Source: Hymenobacter cheonanensis (GTDB lineage Bacteria; Bacteroidota; Bacteroidia; Cytophagales; Hymenobacteraceae). Taken from it: DNA of 64,000 nt. Position numbers and translations under genes: made by a program. Under the pieces are notes generated by a model. That model did no database searches. It was given only the letters and a program-made list of their open reading frames with translations, and was not told where the DNA came from. Below are positions 44,759 to 55,000 of this stretch, in pieces. The stretch is taken from contig NZ_JAUQSW010000012.1 of assembly GCF_030581075.1 (NCBI RefSeq), positions 124,001 to 188,000 on the forward strand, read 5' to 3'. Within the stretch, counting starts at the first letter, position 1, and each line of letters begins with the position of its first letter.

Positions 44759-46381
44759 CGCGTCTTCTCCTGGTCGAGGGTGCGCAGGCGGTCGGCCTGG
44801 GCGCTTATCTCGTCGCGCTGCGCGGCCAGGGTATGGTTTTGGTGGCTTATTTCTTCGGTGCGCGCCTGCACGGTGGCTTCGAGGCGCTCGTTTTGGGCGC
44901 TGATGAGCTGGCGGCGCTCGGTTTCCTGGGCCAGGGTCTGGGCCGAAAGCTGCGCCACCTGCCGCAGCTGCGCCTCCAGGCGGCGGCGCGTGGTAGCAAA
45001 GTCGCGGGCCAGGTACACCGACATGCACATCGGCAGCAGCAGAAAGCCTAGCTGAATAACGAGCATATGGGCCAGCGAATAGTGCTGGGGCCACACGTGA
45101 AAGACATCGTAGGAGGCAAACACCTGCACCAGGATGGTAGCTACCACGCCCAGCGCCACCAGCCCAATGCCGGGCTGCCGCTGCCGCAGGGCGCGGCCCA
45201 GCACCAGCAGCATATCGGCCCAAGGCAGCAGGAAAGCGGCTAGCAGCAGCGGCTGCTGCGGCCACTCCTGGGCTTTGGAAGTGGGGTGCACCAGCCACAG
45301 CCCTACCTGCACCAGCCGCACCGCCAGCAGCGGCACCAGCCAGCGCCAGGGCAGGCGCCCCTCGCACACCGAGTAGAGGAAGGCCAGCAGCAGCACCGTA
45401 TTGAGCGCCTGCGCACCCTCGAAGCCCAGCTGCAGCCACCACAGCAGGCTCACATCCATCTCGGTAGCCCGGAAGTACACGACCAGAGCCGTGCCCATGA
45501 GCACCGTGGCGTAGAGGCTGAAGTAGAGGTTGGCCCGCAGCGGCCGGTAAAACAAAAACAGAAAGAAGTGCAGCAGCGCCAGCACCCCGGTGCCGGTAAC
45601 CACCAGGAGGTGCAGCGAGCGCAGGCGCATCACGCGCACCTGCTCGGCCAGCAGGTGGCTAGCCAGGCCCACGCGCAGCGACAGGCCGCCGTAGGGCCCC
45701 GGCCACGCCCCGAAGCGGGCATAGCGCACGGCCAGCAGGTGCGGGCCCGCCGCGCGCAGCATAAACGGCAGCAGCAGGTAGCGCGGCTCGAAGCCCCTGG
45801 TAGTGCGCGCCGAGGTGCCTAGCGTGCCGTAGCGCCCCAGCAGGCGGCCGTCGAGGTAAATTTCTGAAGCGCCCGACTGCAAAATATACAAGCCCAGCGC
45901 CCGGCCCAGTAGCGCCGAGTCGAGGGTGAAGCGCAGCCGGAAGCAGCCCGTGCCGCGCCAGCCGGGCGGCTCCCGGCCCAGCAGAAAGTCGGGGTCGGCC
46001 AGCGGCCAGTCTTGGTCGAGGGTAGTGGGGCTAGCCCAGCCCGGCGGCCAGCCGGGCTGGTAGCGCCAGCTGGCCGGGCCGTCGAGGCGCTGCATGGCGG
46101 CAGCGTTTACTTGCGCCGCTACGAGGCGGGCGCAGCCCCGGCCGGGCGTAGCGGCCCCGGCCGGGGCCGGCCGCCCGCACCCCGCCAGCCAGCAGCACCC
46201 CACAAGCAGGCCAATCAGGGAGAGCGTTTTCATGGGCGGGGCGGGCGAACCTTCCTCAAGATACGGCTTACCGGACAAATTCTGGCTAAGCCATGTGCTT
46301 CATAACGAAGCAGGTAGGCCAGCCAAAAATACTTTTTTTCGGCGCCATTCTGCCTCACTCGCTGCACGCAATAGGGGCTTT

Positions 46382-46465
46382 GCAACATGCGCAAATGCAT
46401 TTGCAACACCGGCAAAGGCCCGCGCCACGGCCGCACACGCACTGGCAACGCGCGCAAATGCCCTG
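46382..46465. repeat. Four 21-bp tandem repeats upstream of the hybrid kinase gene
   Basis: Unit pattern GCAAC-N4-GCAAA-N-GC with a 21-bp period: copies begin at 46382, 46403, 46424 and 46445. Copies 1 and 4 differ at 2 of 17 positions; copy 3 is most diverged. The array lies in the 376-bp gap between the divergent kinase gene (start 46233) and a secreted-protein gene (46610). The rest of this gap shows no gene. Confidence 0.75.
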
Positions 46466-46609
46466 CGGCAGGGGTGCCGCTTCCTTTGTGGTGGCGCTGC
46501 TTACTTCACTTTCAGCCACTTACCCCGCCATGAAACCCCGCCCGCCACCGGCTAGCCCGTGCGCTGCCTACCCGTTGCCTTCATTTTCTCACACTTTTCC
46601 GCTTCACCG

Positions 46610-46990
46610 ATGAAAACGTCTTGCTGCTTCCTTCGCCTCGCTTTTTGGGTGCTGTTTCTTGTGGCCGCGCAGGCTAGCCACGCCCAGGCGCCAGCGCCGG
46701 CGGCCCTGCCGGGCTACTGGAACCTGGAAACTAACCTCACCACCCGCGCCTACACCATCGTGCGCTTCTACGATGGCCACGACCAGCTTGTGTATGAAGA
46801 GCGCCTGCCCCGGCTGTGCCTCGACCTGGGCAAGGGCTCGCGCCGCTGCCGCCAGCGCACCAGCCAGCAGCTCACTCAGGCCCTGCAGCTAGCCCTGCAC
46901 GACCCGGCGCACGCTGCCCGGGCCACCGCCTGGCTAACCCAGCAGTTGGGCCACGACCCGCGCGAAACGCGCCTGTACGCCGTGCGCTAG
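46610..46990 (+). CDS. Small secreted protein of unknown function
   Basis: 126 residues from the ATG at 46610 with a signal peptide (MKTSCCFLRLAFWVLFLVAAQASHAQ). The mature part begins PGYWNLETNLTTRAYTIVRFYDG and continues DQLVYEERLPRLCLDL, a beta-rich opening followed by helices. Two cysteines may pair. Not recognised. It shares the upstream gap and its 21-bp repeats with the divergent sensor kinase, so it may be a target (inference). Confidence 0.6.
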   Translation: MKTSCCFLRLAFWVLFLVAAQASHAQAPAPAALPGYWNLETNLTTRAYTIVRFYDGHDQLVYEERLPRLCLDLGKGSRRCRQRTSQQLTQALQLALHDPAHAARATAWLTQQLGHDPRETRLYAVR

Positions 46991-47064
46991 CCGGCCGGCG
47001 GCCGGCTCCACTCACCACTTCCAGAGCCAGAAAACAGACTTCCCACCCTTTTTTTCGCTGAGCT

Positions 47065-47901
47065 ATGAAACCCCTATTTGTTTTGGCCGCCGCGCTGCTG
47101 CACACTGCCGCTGCGGCCCAGGTAGTTGCCACAGCTGCCACCCGCCCGCAGGCGGGCATTGCCCGCACCCTTGCCGCTCGCGCCCTGCCCTACACCCAGC
47201 CGGTAGCGGGGGGCGGCAGCATCACGTACTTCGGCACGGTTTGCTCGCACGACTGCCAGCACGAGCAGTTTGCGCGGCTGCGGCAGGCGTTTGAAGCTGC
47301 CCGGCCCACCATCGTTTATTTTGAGAACCCGGCCCAACCGCTCGATAGCACCGAAACGGCGGTTATCAGCCGGCTGGGCGAGGGCGGCTACATCCGCTAC
47401 CTGGCCCAGGAGCACCAGGTGCCCGCCGAGCGCCTCAACGATGCCCTGGCCGAGTATGCCTACCTGCAAACCCGGCTCGACCCCGAGCGCCTGAAGCTGT
47501 TTTGCCTGCTGCGCGAAGTGCAGCGGTTCCGGGCCCGCACGGGTGGCTCCAAGGCCCTCACCAAAAAGGCGATGCAAGCTTTTTTGGCGCACAGCGCCTT
47601 CTTCTTACCTGGCACAGACGGCGTTATCCGCAACCAGGCCGAATTGGAAACCGCCTACCGCCGGTACTGCCCGGCGGGCAGCAAGTGGTGGGATGCGCCG
47701 GCGGCGTGGTTCAACCCGGCCACCACGGAGGCGAGCCTAAGCAACCCCAGTATTGAGGAGTTTAAGGCGGCCATTCGGGAATTTCGCGCGCAAACGCTCT
47801 ACGGCAAGCTGGTAGCGCAGGCGCAGGCCGGGCAGCGCGTGTTCGTCGTGCTCAGCCGCGACAACCTACCCCTGGTTGGCCAGCCGCTGGCCAACCGCTA
47901 G
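47065..47901 (+). CDS. Secreted protein, possibly TraB/TIKI-like
   Basis: 278 residues with a signal peptide (MKPLFVLAAALLHTAAAAQ). The motif pattern ITYFGTVCSHDCQHEQFARL, then PTIVYFENPAQPLD, GEGGYIRYLAQEHQVPAERL and the terminal RVFVVLSRDNLPLVGQ resembles the heme-binding-uptake/TraB-TIKI superfamily, whose members have a conserved GxxH or G/E framework (here GTVCSHD). Assignment is tentative. It follows another small secreted protein at 75 bp. Confidence 0.5.
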   Translation: MKPLFVLAAALLHTAAAAQVVATAATRPQAGIARTLAARALPYTQPVAGGGSITYFGTVCSHDCQHEQFARLRQAFEAARPTIVYFENPAQPLDSTETAVISRLGEGGYIRYLAQEHQVPAERLNDALAEYAYLQTRLDPERLKLFCLLREVQRFRARTGGSKALTKKAMQAFLAHSAFFLPGTDGVIRNQAELETAYRRYCPAGSKWWDAPAAWFNPATTEASLSNPSIEEFKAAIREFRAQTLYGKLVAQAQAGQRVFVVLSRDNLPLVGQPLANR

Positions 47902-48054
47902 GCGGCTTCTCACTCGCTTACCTTAATGAAAACAAACTACCTGCCCAGGCGGCCTGCGCGGGGAGCCAGTGCGCCGGCGTGCCAGAAACCAGCAAGGGCG
48001 CCGCCAGCCGCCCTACCCTACCGGGCTGCGCCCCTACCCGTTTTCGCGGGCTCG

Positions 48055-48981
48055 CTACCCCCGCCCGACCCGCACCAGCGCCCCTACCAGCGACACCAGG
48101 GCCGTAATGACGTAGAACAGCACGCTCACGCTTACCGCCACCGGCCCGCTGAGCGCAAAAAGCTGAGCGCCGTAGAGAAAGGTAAGCTCGCGCGCCCCTA
48201 GCCCGCCCACCGTGAGCGGCAGCACCGCCGCAATGCTGGAGGCCAGAAATACCAGCAGGTAGGGCAGCACCGGCCCGCCGGCCGCCCCCAGCGCCGCCAG
48301 CAGCGCCCAGGCGCACAGCACCTGGGCGCCCTGCACGCCCAGCGCCTCCCACGAAGTGCGCCCGAAGGCCGAGCGAAACTCGCCGAAGCCCCAGCGGCCC
48401 AGCCCGTAGCTCGCAGCTAAGCCCACCGGCATGAGCGCCAGCGGCACGGCCCGCCACCACGTGGGCAGGGCTAGCGCGCCCGCTGCGCGCAGCTCGGCGG
48501 CGGGCACCACGGCCAGCAGCGCCAGCAGCAGCACCAGCAGCGCTACCATGCCGCTGAGCCTATCAAGCAGCAGGGCCCGGAAAATGAGGCCGCGCCGCCC
48601 CGGAAACTCCTTGCCCAGCAGGTACACCTTGTAGCCGTCGCCGCCGATGCCGCCGGGCAGAAACAGGTTGTAAAACATCCCTAGCCAGTACAGGCGCAGG
48701 TTGTAGCGCTCGGTGAGCTGAATGCCGACGGCCCGAAAAAACGTATTGAGCCGCACCGACGAGATGAGCTTGGACACGGTGAACAACACCGCCGCCAGCG
48801 CCAGCCAGCCCGGCCGGGCCTGCCGCAGGGTGCGGCCCAGCGCGGGCAAATCGAGGTGGCGGGCCACCAGCCACAGGGCCGCCGCCATAAAAGCCAGCTT
48901 GACCAGCAGCGTGAGGTAGCGCCGCCAGGCGGCGGGCGCGGCCGGGGCCGGGGCCGCTTCATCGTCGTGGCTAGCCCTCAT
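48055..48981 (-). CDS. UPF0104/LPG-synthase-TM family integral membrane protein
   Basis: 308 residues. About eight hydrophobic helices; family hallmarks are SKLISSVRLNTFFRAVGI, GMFYNLFLPGGIGGDGYKVYLL and PLTVGGLGARELTFLYGA. The family (also called AglD-C or the flippase-like domain of MprF) is linked to lipid or polyprenyl-glycan translocation. The ATG overlaps the TGA of the upstream GT39-type gene by four bases (ATGA), so the two are co-translated. A decayed copy of its 3' end lies at 42959. Confidence 0.9.
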   Translation of the reverse strand: MRASHDDEAAPAPAAPAAWRRYLTLLVKLAFMAAALWLVARHLDLPALGRTLRQARPGWLALAAVLFTVSKLISSVRLNTFFRAVGIQLTERYNLRLYWLGMFYNLFLPGGIGGDGYKVYLLGKEFPGRRGLIFRALLLDRLSGMVALLVLLLALLAVVPAAELRAAGALALPTWWRAVPLALMPVGLAASYGLGRWGFGEFRSAFGRTSWEALGVQGAQVLCAWALLAALGAAGGPVLPYLLVFLASSIAAVLPLTVGGLGARELTFLYGAQLFALSGPVAVSVSVLFYVITALVSLVGALVRVGRG

Positions 48982-50633
48982 GGCAGGTCAAACTCTACCA
49001 CCCGGAAGGTGATGTCGCGGTCGATGGTAAACGTATCGAGCGTGCGGTAGCGCAGGCCACTCAGGTAGTGCTCGTCGATGATATAGAGCGTGTGGGGGCG
49101 CAGCGGCAGCGGGGCAAAGGTGAGCGTCTGGCCCCGCTCGCGGGCAATGTAGAAGGCCTCCACGTTGTCGAGCGGCCCGCCTTCGGGATACAGCACCAGG
49201 GGGCGGCCCTTGGTTTCGCGGCCCACCCGAATGGCATCGGTGCGGTAAGTGACCTCGGGCGAAGTCTGCATGCGGGCCGGAAAAATAAAGACGTCGAAGG
49301 CTAGCCGCAGCACCAGCAGGTAATAGCCCAGCACCAGCAAACGATAATCAGCCAGCCGCCAAAACAGGTAGGCGCCCAGGGCCAGCGGCCCCACAAAAGC
49401 CAGCGTTAGCAGCCCCGAAGCGGGCACGCCGCGCAGCACGGCCAGCCGGGCGGGCGCCACCAGGCCCAGCCCGCCCGCCAGCCGCAGCAGCGGCGGCGCC
49501 AGCACCAGCAGGGTGCTGGCCACCAGCAGCCCTAGCAGCAGCCCATCGAGCAGCCGGATGGCCACCGGTTGCGCCGGCCAATACCGGGCATACAGCGCCA
49601 CCACCACCGTGAGGCCCAGCGGCACCAGCATAAACAGGTAGCGCGGAATGGTGGCCGGCGAAAGCCAGTACACCGGCAAAATGGCCAGAAACAGCAGCGC
49701 GTTGTAGCGCAAAAACGGGCTGGCCAGCACCGTGCGGCGCGCCCCCGGCACCAGCAGGCACAGCACCAGCAGCGTCCAGGGCAGAAAGTGCTTGATAAAA
49801 TCAAACGGAAACAGCAGCATGTAGCGCACCGACTCGGCCAGCGGCGTAGCGGTTACTACCCGCTGGCTCGACTGCGACCAGAGTGTGGCCAGGGCCGTTT
49901 CGAGCGAGTTGTGCTGGCTGTAAATCAAAAAATACGCGCCTACTATGCTCAGCATCACCCCCACCCCTAGCACGTGCTGCCAGCTGAACAGGCGCCGCCA
50001 CTGCCGGGTATCGAGGCAGTACACCAGCAGGGCTAGCCCCTGAAACACCACCGAGGGCAGGCCCTTCAGCAGGAAACCCACCGCCGTGAGGGCATACGTG
50101 AGCACAAACAGGCGCGCCCACTGCCCGCGCTGGCCCAGGTACCACACGGCCATAAAGCCCAGCCACGTGAGGCCCGCGTGCCAGAGGTCGATAAGGCCCA
50201 GAAAGGAATCGTAGAACAGTACCCGGCCGGTGGTAGCAAAAGCCAGCGCCACCGTGAAGGCCAGCCGCGACCCTAGCTGCGGGCGCAGCACCCGCCACAG
50301 CGCCGTGGTGTAGAGCAGCAGCGCCACAATGGTAGGCAGGCGCAGCATAAACTCGTCCTGCCGCCCAAAGAGGCGAAACAGCGCCACCAGCAGCCAGTTG
50401 AAGAGCGGTGGCTTGTTATAATAAGGCAGCCCTTGCAGCGTAGGACCAAAAAAGTGACCCGAGTAGTGCATTTCCAGCGCTACCAGCGCCCGAATGGGCT
50501 CATCAACCAGCAGCGGCTGCCAGCCCAGGTGCAGCAGCAGCGCCGGCAGCGCCAGCGCCAGCGTAAGCCCCGCCACCCACCACGGCCGCTGGCTAAGGGC
50601 AATAAGTACCCGGCGGGCTAACGATTCTACCAC
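48978..50633 (-). CDS. GT39-type (ArnT/PMT-like) glycosyltransferase
   Basis: 551 residues from a GTG at 50633. About eleven membrane helices and a C-terminal soluble domain. The first outer loop carries the catalytic acidic pair in LLVDEPIRALVALEM and then LPYYNKPPLFNWLL, as in ArnT and PMT_2 proteins, which move sugars from polyprenyl-phosphate carriers onto lipids or proteins in the periplasm. Coupled to the UPF0104 gene downstream. Promoter element TACCTTTG at 50697-50704. Confidence 0.88.
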   Translation of the reverse strand: MVESLARRVLIALSQRPWWVAGLTLALALPALLLHLGWQPLLVDEPIRALVALEMHYSGHFFGPTLQGLPYYNKPPLFNWLLVALFRLFGRQDEFMLRLPTIVALLLYTTALWRVLRPQLGSRLAFTVALAFATTGRVLFYDSFLGLIDLWHAGLTWLGFMAVWYLGQRGQWARLFVLTYALTAVGFLLKGLPSVVFQGLALLVYCLDTRQWRRLFSWQHVLGVGVMLSIVGAYFLIYSQHNSLETALATLWSQSSQRVVTATPLAESVRYMLLFPFDFIKHFLPWTLLVLCLLVPGARRTVLASPFLRYNALLFLAILPVYWLSPATIPRYLFMLVPLGLTVVVALYARYWPAQPVAIRLLDGLLLGLLVASTLLVLAPPLLRLAGGLGLVAPARLAVLRGVPASGLLTLAFVGPLALGAYLFWRLADYRLLVLGYYLLVLRLAFDVFIFPARMQTSPEVTYRTDAIRVGRETKGRPLVLYPEGGPLDNVEAFYIARERGQTLTFAPLPLRPHTLYIIDEHYLSGLRYRTLDTFTIDRDITFRVVEFDLP

Positions 50634-50696
50634 AAGTTTGGTTAAGAATAAAGGGAGTACTCCCGGTAGGCCGGTGCCCTAGCGGCGCCGGCCCGG

Positions 50697-50704
50697 CAAA
50701 GGTA
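50697..50704 (-). promoter_or_regulatory. -7 element TACCTTTG of the GT39 gene
   Basis: Exact TAnnTTTG on the minus strand, giving a leader of about 55 nt before the GTG. Confidence 0.5.
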
Positions 50705-50763
50705 CGCCCCCGGCGCAGGCAGTTTCGCCTTGGGCAGCGTGCGCCGGCTTTCCTTCCTGTTCG

Positions 50764-50771
50764 TAAGTTTG
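50764..50771 (+). promoter_or_regulatory. -7 element TAAGTTTG of the Fur-family gene
   Basis: Exact TAnnTTTG only 4 bp before the ATG at 50776, so the mRNA would be leaderless. Confidence 0.5.
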
Positions 50772-50775
50772 GCTT

Positions 50776-51219
50776 ATGTCGTCTTCCCCCGCTCCTACTG
50801 CTCCCGACCGCCTTGCCCAGACGCTGCTGCGCCACGGCTTGCGCCAAACGCCCGTGCGCCGCGCCGTGCTCGCCGCGCTGGCCGGCAAAGGCTATGCGCT
50901 CACCGGCGCCGAGATTGAGCAGGAAATTGGGGCCGCCACCGACCGCATTACCCTCTACCGCACCCTCAAAAGCTTCGAGCAGCAGGGCCTCATCCACCGC
51001 GTTATCGACGATACCGACGTGCTGCGCTACGCCGCCTGCTCCATCGAGTGCTCGGCCGATGCCCACTTCGACAACCACGTGCACTTCAAGTGCGGGGTGT
51101 GCAGCCACACCTACTGCCTCAGCCAGGTGGCCATTCCGGCCGTTCAGCTGCCCGGCGGCTTCCAGGCCCAGCGCCGCGACTTCCTGCTTTCGGGCACCTG
51201 CCAGCTCTGTCAGGGCTAG
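50776..51219 (+). CDS. Fur family metal-dependent transcriptional regulator
   Basis: 147 residues. The N-terminal winged helix shows GLRQTPVRRAVLAALAG and the recognition helix region TDRITLYRTLKSFEQQGLIHRV. The dimerisation domain has FKCGVCSHTYCL and a terminal CQLCQ, two C-x2-C pairs for structural zinc, with His ligands in HFDNHVHF. Which metal it senses (Fe, Zn, Mn) or whether it is a peroxide sensor cannot be read. It is divergent from the GT39 gene. Confidence 0.9.
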   Translation: MSSSPAPTAPDRLAQTLLRHGLRQTPVRRAVLAALAGKGYALTGAEIEQEIGAATDRITLYRTLKSFEQQGLIHRVIDDTDVLRYAACSIECSADAHFDNHVHFKCGVCSHTYCLSQVAIPAVQLPGGFQAQRRDFLLSGTCQLCQG

Positions 51220-51282
51220 CCCCGCAGAATTCTCACAGAAAAGGAACCGTATTTGCGGGCGCAGCTTTCAACCTCCTTCGTT

Positions 51283-51696
51283 ATGTGGTGGACCTACGCC
51301 CTCCTATCCGCCGTATTCGCGGCCCTCACGGCCGTGCTGGCCAAGGTCGGCATTAAAGGCGTCAGCTCCGACCTAGCTACGGCCATTCGCACGGTAGTTA
51401 TCCTGGTGGTGGCGTGGGGCATCGTCTTTGTGAAAGACAACCCGGCCGATATTTTCACGCTGCCGCCGCGCACCTGGCTGTTTCTGGGGCTGTCGGGCCT
51501 AGCCACGGGGCTCTCGTGGCTGTGCTACTTTCGCGCCCTGCAGCTAGGCAAGGTGTCGCAGGTGGCCCCGGTCGATAAGCTGAGCGTGGCGCTGGCCATC
51601 GTGCTATCGGTCGTTTTCCTGGGCGAAACGCTCACGCTGAAAGTCGCGCTGGGGGCTGCCCTCATCATCGGCGGCACGCTGGTGCTCATCATCTGA
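51283..51696 (+). CDS. EamA family transporter, single-domain (half-size DMT)
   Basis: 137 residues from the ATG at 51283 (MWWTYALLSAVFAALTAVLAKVG). Four to five hydrophobic helices, one EamA repeat; motif GLSGLATGLSWLCYFRALQLGKVSQVAPVDKLS and the closing VFLGETLTLKVALGAALIIGG are typical. Full-size family members have two such repeats, so this one would act as a dimer. Substrate unknown. It lies 63 bp after the Fur-family gene and may be cotranscribed. Ends in TGA. Confidence 0.85.
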   Translation: MWWTYALLSAVFAALTAVLAKVGIKGVSSDLATAIRTVVILVVAWGIVFVKDNPADIFTLPPRTWLFLGLSGLATGLSWLCYFRALQLGKVSQVAPVDKLSVALAIVLSVVFLGETLTLKVALGAALIIGGTLVLII

Positions 51697-51770
51697 AGGC
51701 GGCCCTAACACCTGCGCCGAAATTGTACTTGATGCTAAGTATCTGGCTAGCCTGAAGAAGCTATAAACGC

Positions 51771-51806
51771 AAAAAGCGTCCGCAAGCCTGGGCTTACGGA
51801 CGCTTT
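51771..51806 (-). terminator. Terminator downstream of tRNA-Ala
   Basis: AAGCGTCCGCAAGCC pairs with GGCTTACGGACGCTT; the run of A at its left reads as T run on the minus strand. Confidence 0.85.
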
Positions 51807-51819
51807 CTTGAAACGGGAG

Positions 51820-51893
<74 letters not shown>

Positions 51894-51934
51894 GTTTTGT
51901 GGCTTGCCGCGGCGCCTGTTGCGCGTTGGTTTGA

Positions 51935-51964
51935 CAAAAGTACGGCGGCATTTGGCTTGTGCAA
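51935..51964 (-). promoter_or_regulatory. tRNA-Ala promoter, full TTG-N19-TACTTTTG
   Basis: On the minus strand TTG (51962-51964), a spacer of exactly 19 bp, then TACTTTTG (51935-51942): the complete Bacteroidota consensus, 42 bp before the tRNA. Confidence 0.8.
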
Positions 51965-52010
51965 GCCCCGGCGGCAACATTCTTCGCAACTACCGCAAAA
52001 TCAGGCCCAA

Positions 52011-52044
52011 AAAAAAGGCCGGAGAAATTTCTCCGGCCTTTTTA
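52011..52044 (-). terminator. Terminator of the first TonB-dependent receptor gene
   Basis: AAAAAGGCCGGAGAAA pairs with TTTCTCCGGCCTTTTT; perfect stem. Confidence 0.9.
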
Positions 52045-52066
52045 AGGCTTTTGGTGCCGCTAAGGC

Positions 52067-55000
52067 TTAGTTGAAGCTGTAGCGCACGCCCAACTGGCCC
52101 TGCCAGCGCGAGTTGAACGCGGCAATACCGTACGGGATGCCGGCGTCGCCGTAGGCTTTGGGCAGCGAGAAAGTCGGCTGCGCGTTCACGTTGGTCGACT
52201 CTACTTTCAGCAGCTCAAAGGCGTTGTTGTTCACCACGTACTGACGGCCCCAGTTGTTGTTGAGCAGGTTGCCGACGTTGAAGATGTCAAACGTGATTTG
52301 GATGCTGTTGCGCTTGCCGCCGGCGGTGAAGGCGAAATCCTGGGCTACGCGGATATCAACTTCGTGCGTCCAGGGCAGGCGGGCGCCGAAGCGCTCTACT
52401 ACCTGGCCGCGGTGGCTAGCCAGGTAAGGGTCGTTGTTGATGAAGTTCTCGAGGTCGATGGCCTGCTGCGCGGCCGTGTACGTTACACCGCCAGTGGTCG
52501 TCGTCACCAGACGAATCTGGTTGGGGTCGAGGGCGTTGGTGGGCACGTAGAGCAGGTCGTTGCCGGTGTTGCCATCGCGGTTCACGTCGGTGCTCTGGCC
52601 GTAGATGTAGGTGAGCGGCTGGCCCGAGAGGCCTTCGTAGAACACGCTAAGGGTGGTGGCGAGGTTGTTGTTCGCGTAGTGGAAGGTGTAACCCGTGCTG
52701 GCGATGATGCGATGACGCTGGTCGTTGCGCGAGTAGCCTAGCTCGGGGTTGTTCGGGTCGTAGGCTACCTGGTTGAAGCCGTAGTTCGACGAAGCCGTGC
52801 TGCTGGTGCCGCTGTTAATTTCCTTCGACACGCCGTAGGTGTAGGCTACGGTGGTGTTCAGGCCATTCGTGAAGCGCTTTTGCAGCTGGGCGGTGGCGTT
52901 GTAGCGGTAGCCCTGGCTGGTGTTATCGAGCAGGTACACGTTGGTGTAGCTACCGTTTACGCGGCGAGCGGCCGTAGTAGCAGCGTATATCGGGCGCTGG
53001 TCGGGGCCGGCCAGGCGGCCCACCGGGGCCGTCAGGTTGATGTCTTTGTAGTAGATGTCGTTGATGGTCTTCGAGTAGATGCCTTCGAGGGTAGCTACGA
53101 TGTCGCCGGGCAGGCGGAAGTCAACGGCCAGGTTCGAGCGCCACACCTGCGGCAGCTTGAAGTTGTCGCTCACCAGGTTAATCTGGGTGGTCGTAACCGG
53201 GCTAAACTTGGTGGCGATGTCGTTGATGTTGGTATACACCGGCAGGTACTGCGTATTGGCCCCCGTGCCGGTAGCCGACTGGTTTACCGAGCCCTGAATC
53301 AGGCCGCTGTTGGTGTAGCTGTTCGAAATCCATACGAAGGGCACGCGGCCCGAGAAGATGCCGGTACCGCCGCGCAGCTGCACTTTGCTGTCGTTGTTCA
53401 CGTCCCAGTTAAAGCCGATACGGGGCGAGTACAGCACCTGGCCGTTGGGGGTGTTGCTGGTGTGGTACTGCTGGCCAAACTGGGTAGCCACGCCTTCGTT
53501 GTTGCCAGGCTTGTCGAAGAACACCGGCACGTCGATGCGCATACCCAGCGTCAGGCGCAGGTTTTCGGTGGGCGTGTATTCATCCTGAGCGTAGAAGCCC
53601 AGCTGGGCAGCCTTGAACTTGGCCTCGCCGCCATCGGCGGTGGGGTAGCTGGCCTGCACCTGGGTAGCGTTGCCATTCTGGAAGTTCAGCAGCGACGAGA
53701 AGGTATAGTAGCCGGCGCCGTTGTTGAGAAACAGGTTGCGGAACTTGAAGCCTTCGTTGTGGGTACCCAGCGTAATGGTGTGCTTGCCAAGCGACTTGGT
53801 CAGGTTGTCGGTCACCTCAATGATGTCCTGGTCGAGCTGGTTGGCTACCGAGCTACGCTCCTGGCCAAGGCTATAGGTCACGCCGCCTTCCGAAATCTGG
53901 TAGGCCGGGCCGGGGGCACCCACCACGTCGCGCGTGTCGCGAATGGCGGTATAAGTCAGAATCAGCTTGTTGGAGAAGCCGCCCGAGAAGCGGCTGTTCA
54001 GCTCGGCTACCGTGCTGTTGGTGAGGTTGCTGAAGCGGTAGGCGTTGTTGCTGAAGCGCACGCTGTTGATGGAGCGCGTGATGTTATCGGTAAACGCCTT
54101 TACGAAGTTGTGGCGAATCGTCAGCGTATTGTTTTCCGAGAGGTTGAAGTCCAGGCGGCCGAAAATCTTGTTGCTTTCCGTCAGCTGGTTCACGTCGCCC
54201 ACCGTACCGGGGTCGTAGTTACCATACCGGGCCGTCATTGCGGCCGTCCGGATTTGATTGATAACGTCGGGGCTGGCAATGGAGGCCGAGGTGCCGGGCA
54301 GGTAGCCTAGCGGCGTGTTTACGCGGGCGATTTCACCGTTCAGGAAGAAGAATACCTTGTCCTTCACGATGGGGCCACCCACCCGGAAGCCGGTCTGGTA
54401 GTTATAAAACTGGTCGGCCGTGGTGCGCGGCTCGGTTACGCTTTTGCCCACCGAGTTCTGGTTGCGGCCAAAGCCGTAGATGGAAGCCGAAATGTCGTTG
54501 GTGCCCGAGCGGGTAATGGCGTTTACGCCGGCGCCGGTGAAGCTGCCCAGCGTTACATCGTAGGGAGCCAGCACCACCTGAATCTGCTCGATGGCGTCGA
54601 GGGCGATGGGGTTGGTACCCGCCTGGCCGCCGGGCGTGCCCGAGCTGGCAAGGCCGAACACGTCGTTGTTCACGGCGCCGTCGATGGTGATGTTGTTGTA
54701 GCGGTTGTTGGCACCGCCAAACGACGAGCTGCCGCCGCCGCCGGCCTGCGGCGTGAGGCGGGTGAAGTCGGTCAGCGAGCGGTTCAGCGTGGGCAGCTGG
54801 TTAATCTGGGCGCGGCTCACGTTGGTTTCGGCGCCGGTGCGGCCGGCGTTGATAACCGGGTCGGCGCGGCCCGTCACTACTACGTTGCCCAGCTCGGTAG
54901 CGCTGCTGCTCAGCGGAATATCGAGGCGCAGGGTTTCACCGAGGGCCAGCACAATGCCGGTTTTGGTAACGTCCTGGTAGCCCACAAACGAAACCCGGAT

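Noticed and set aside
46094..46555. Plus-strand frame with a heptad pattern xATxAxA in the 21-bp repeat region
   Set aside because: The heptads follow from the 21-bp DNA period; the frame overlaps the 5' end of the sensor kinase and has no signal or start. Kept as DNA repeat.
47918..48460. 180-codon minus-strand frame
   Set aside because: Out-of-frame shadow of the UPF0104 gene.
52880..54310. 476-codon open frame on the plus strand
   Set aside because: Antisense of the first receptor gene; no independent coding signal.
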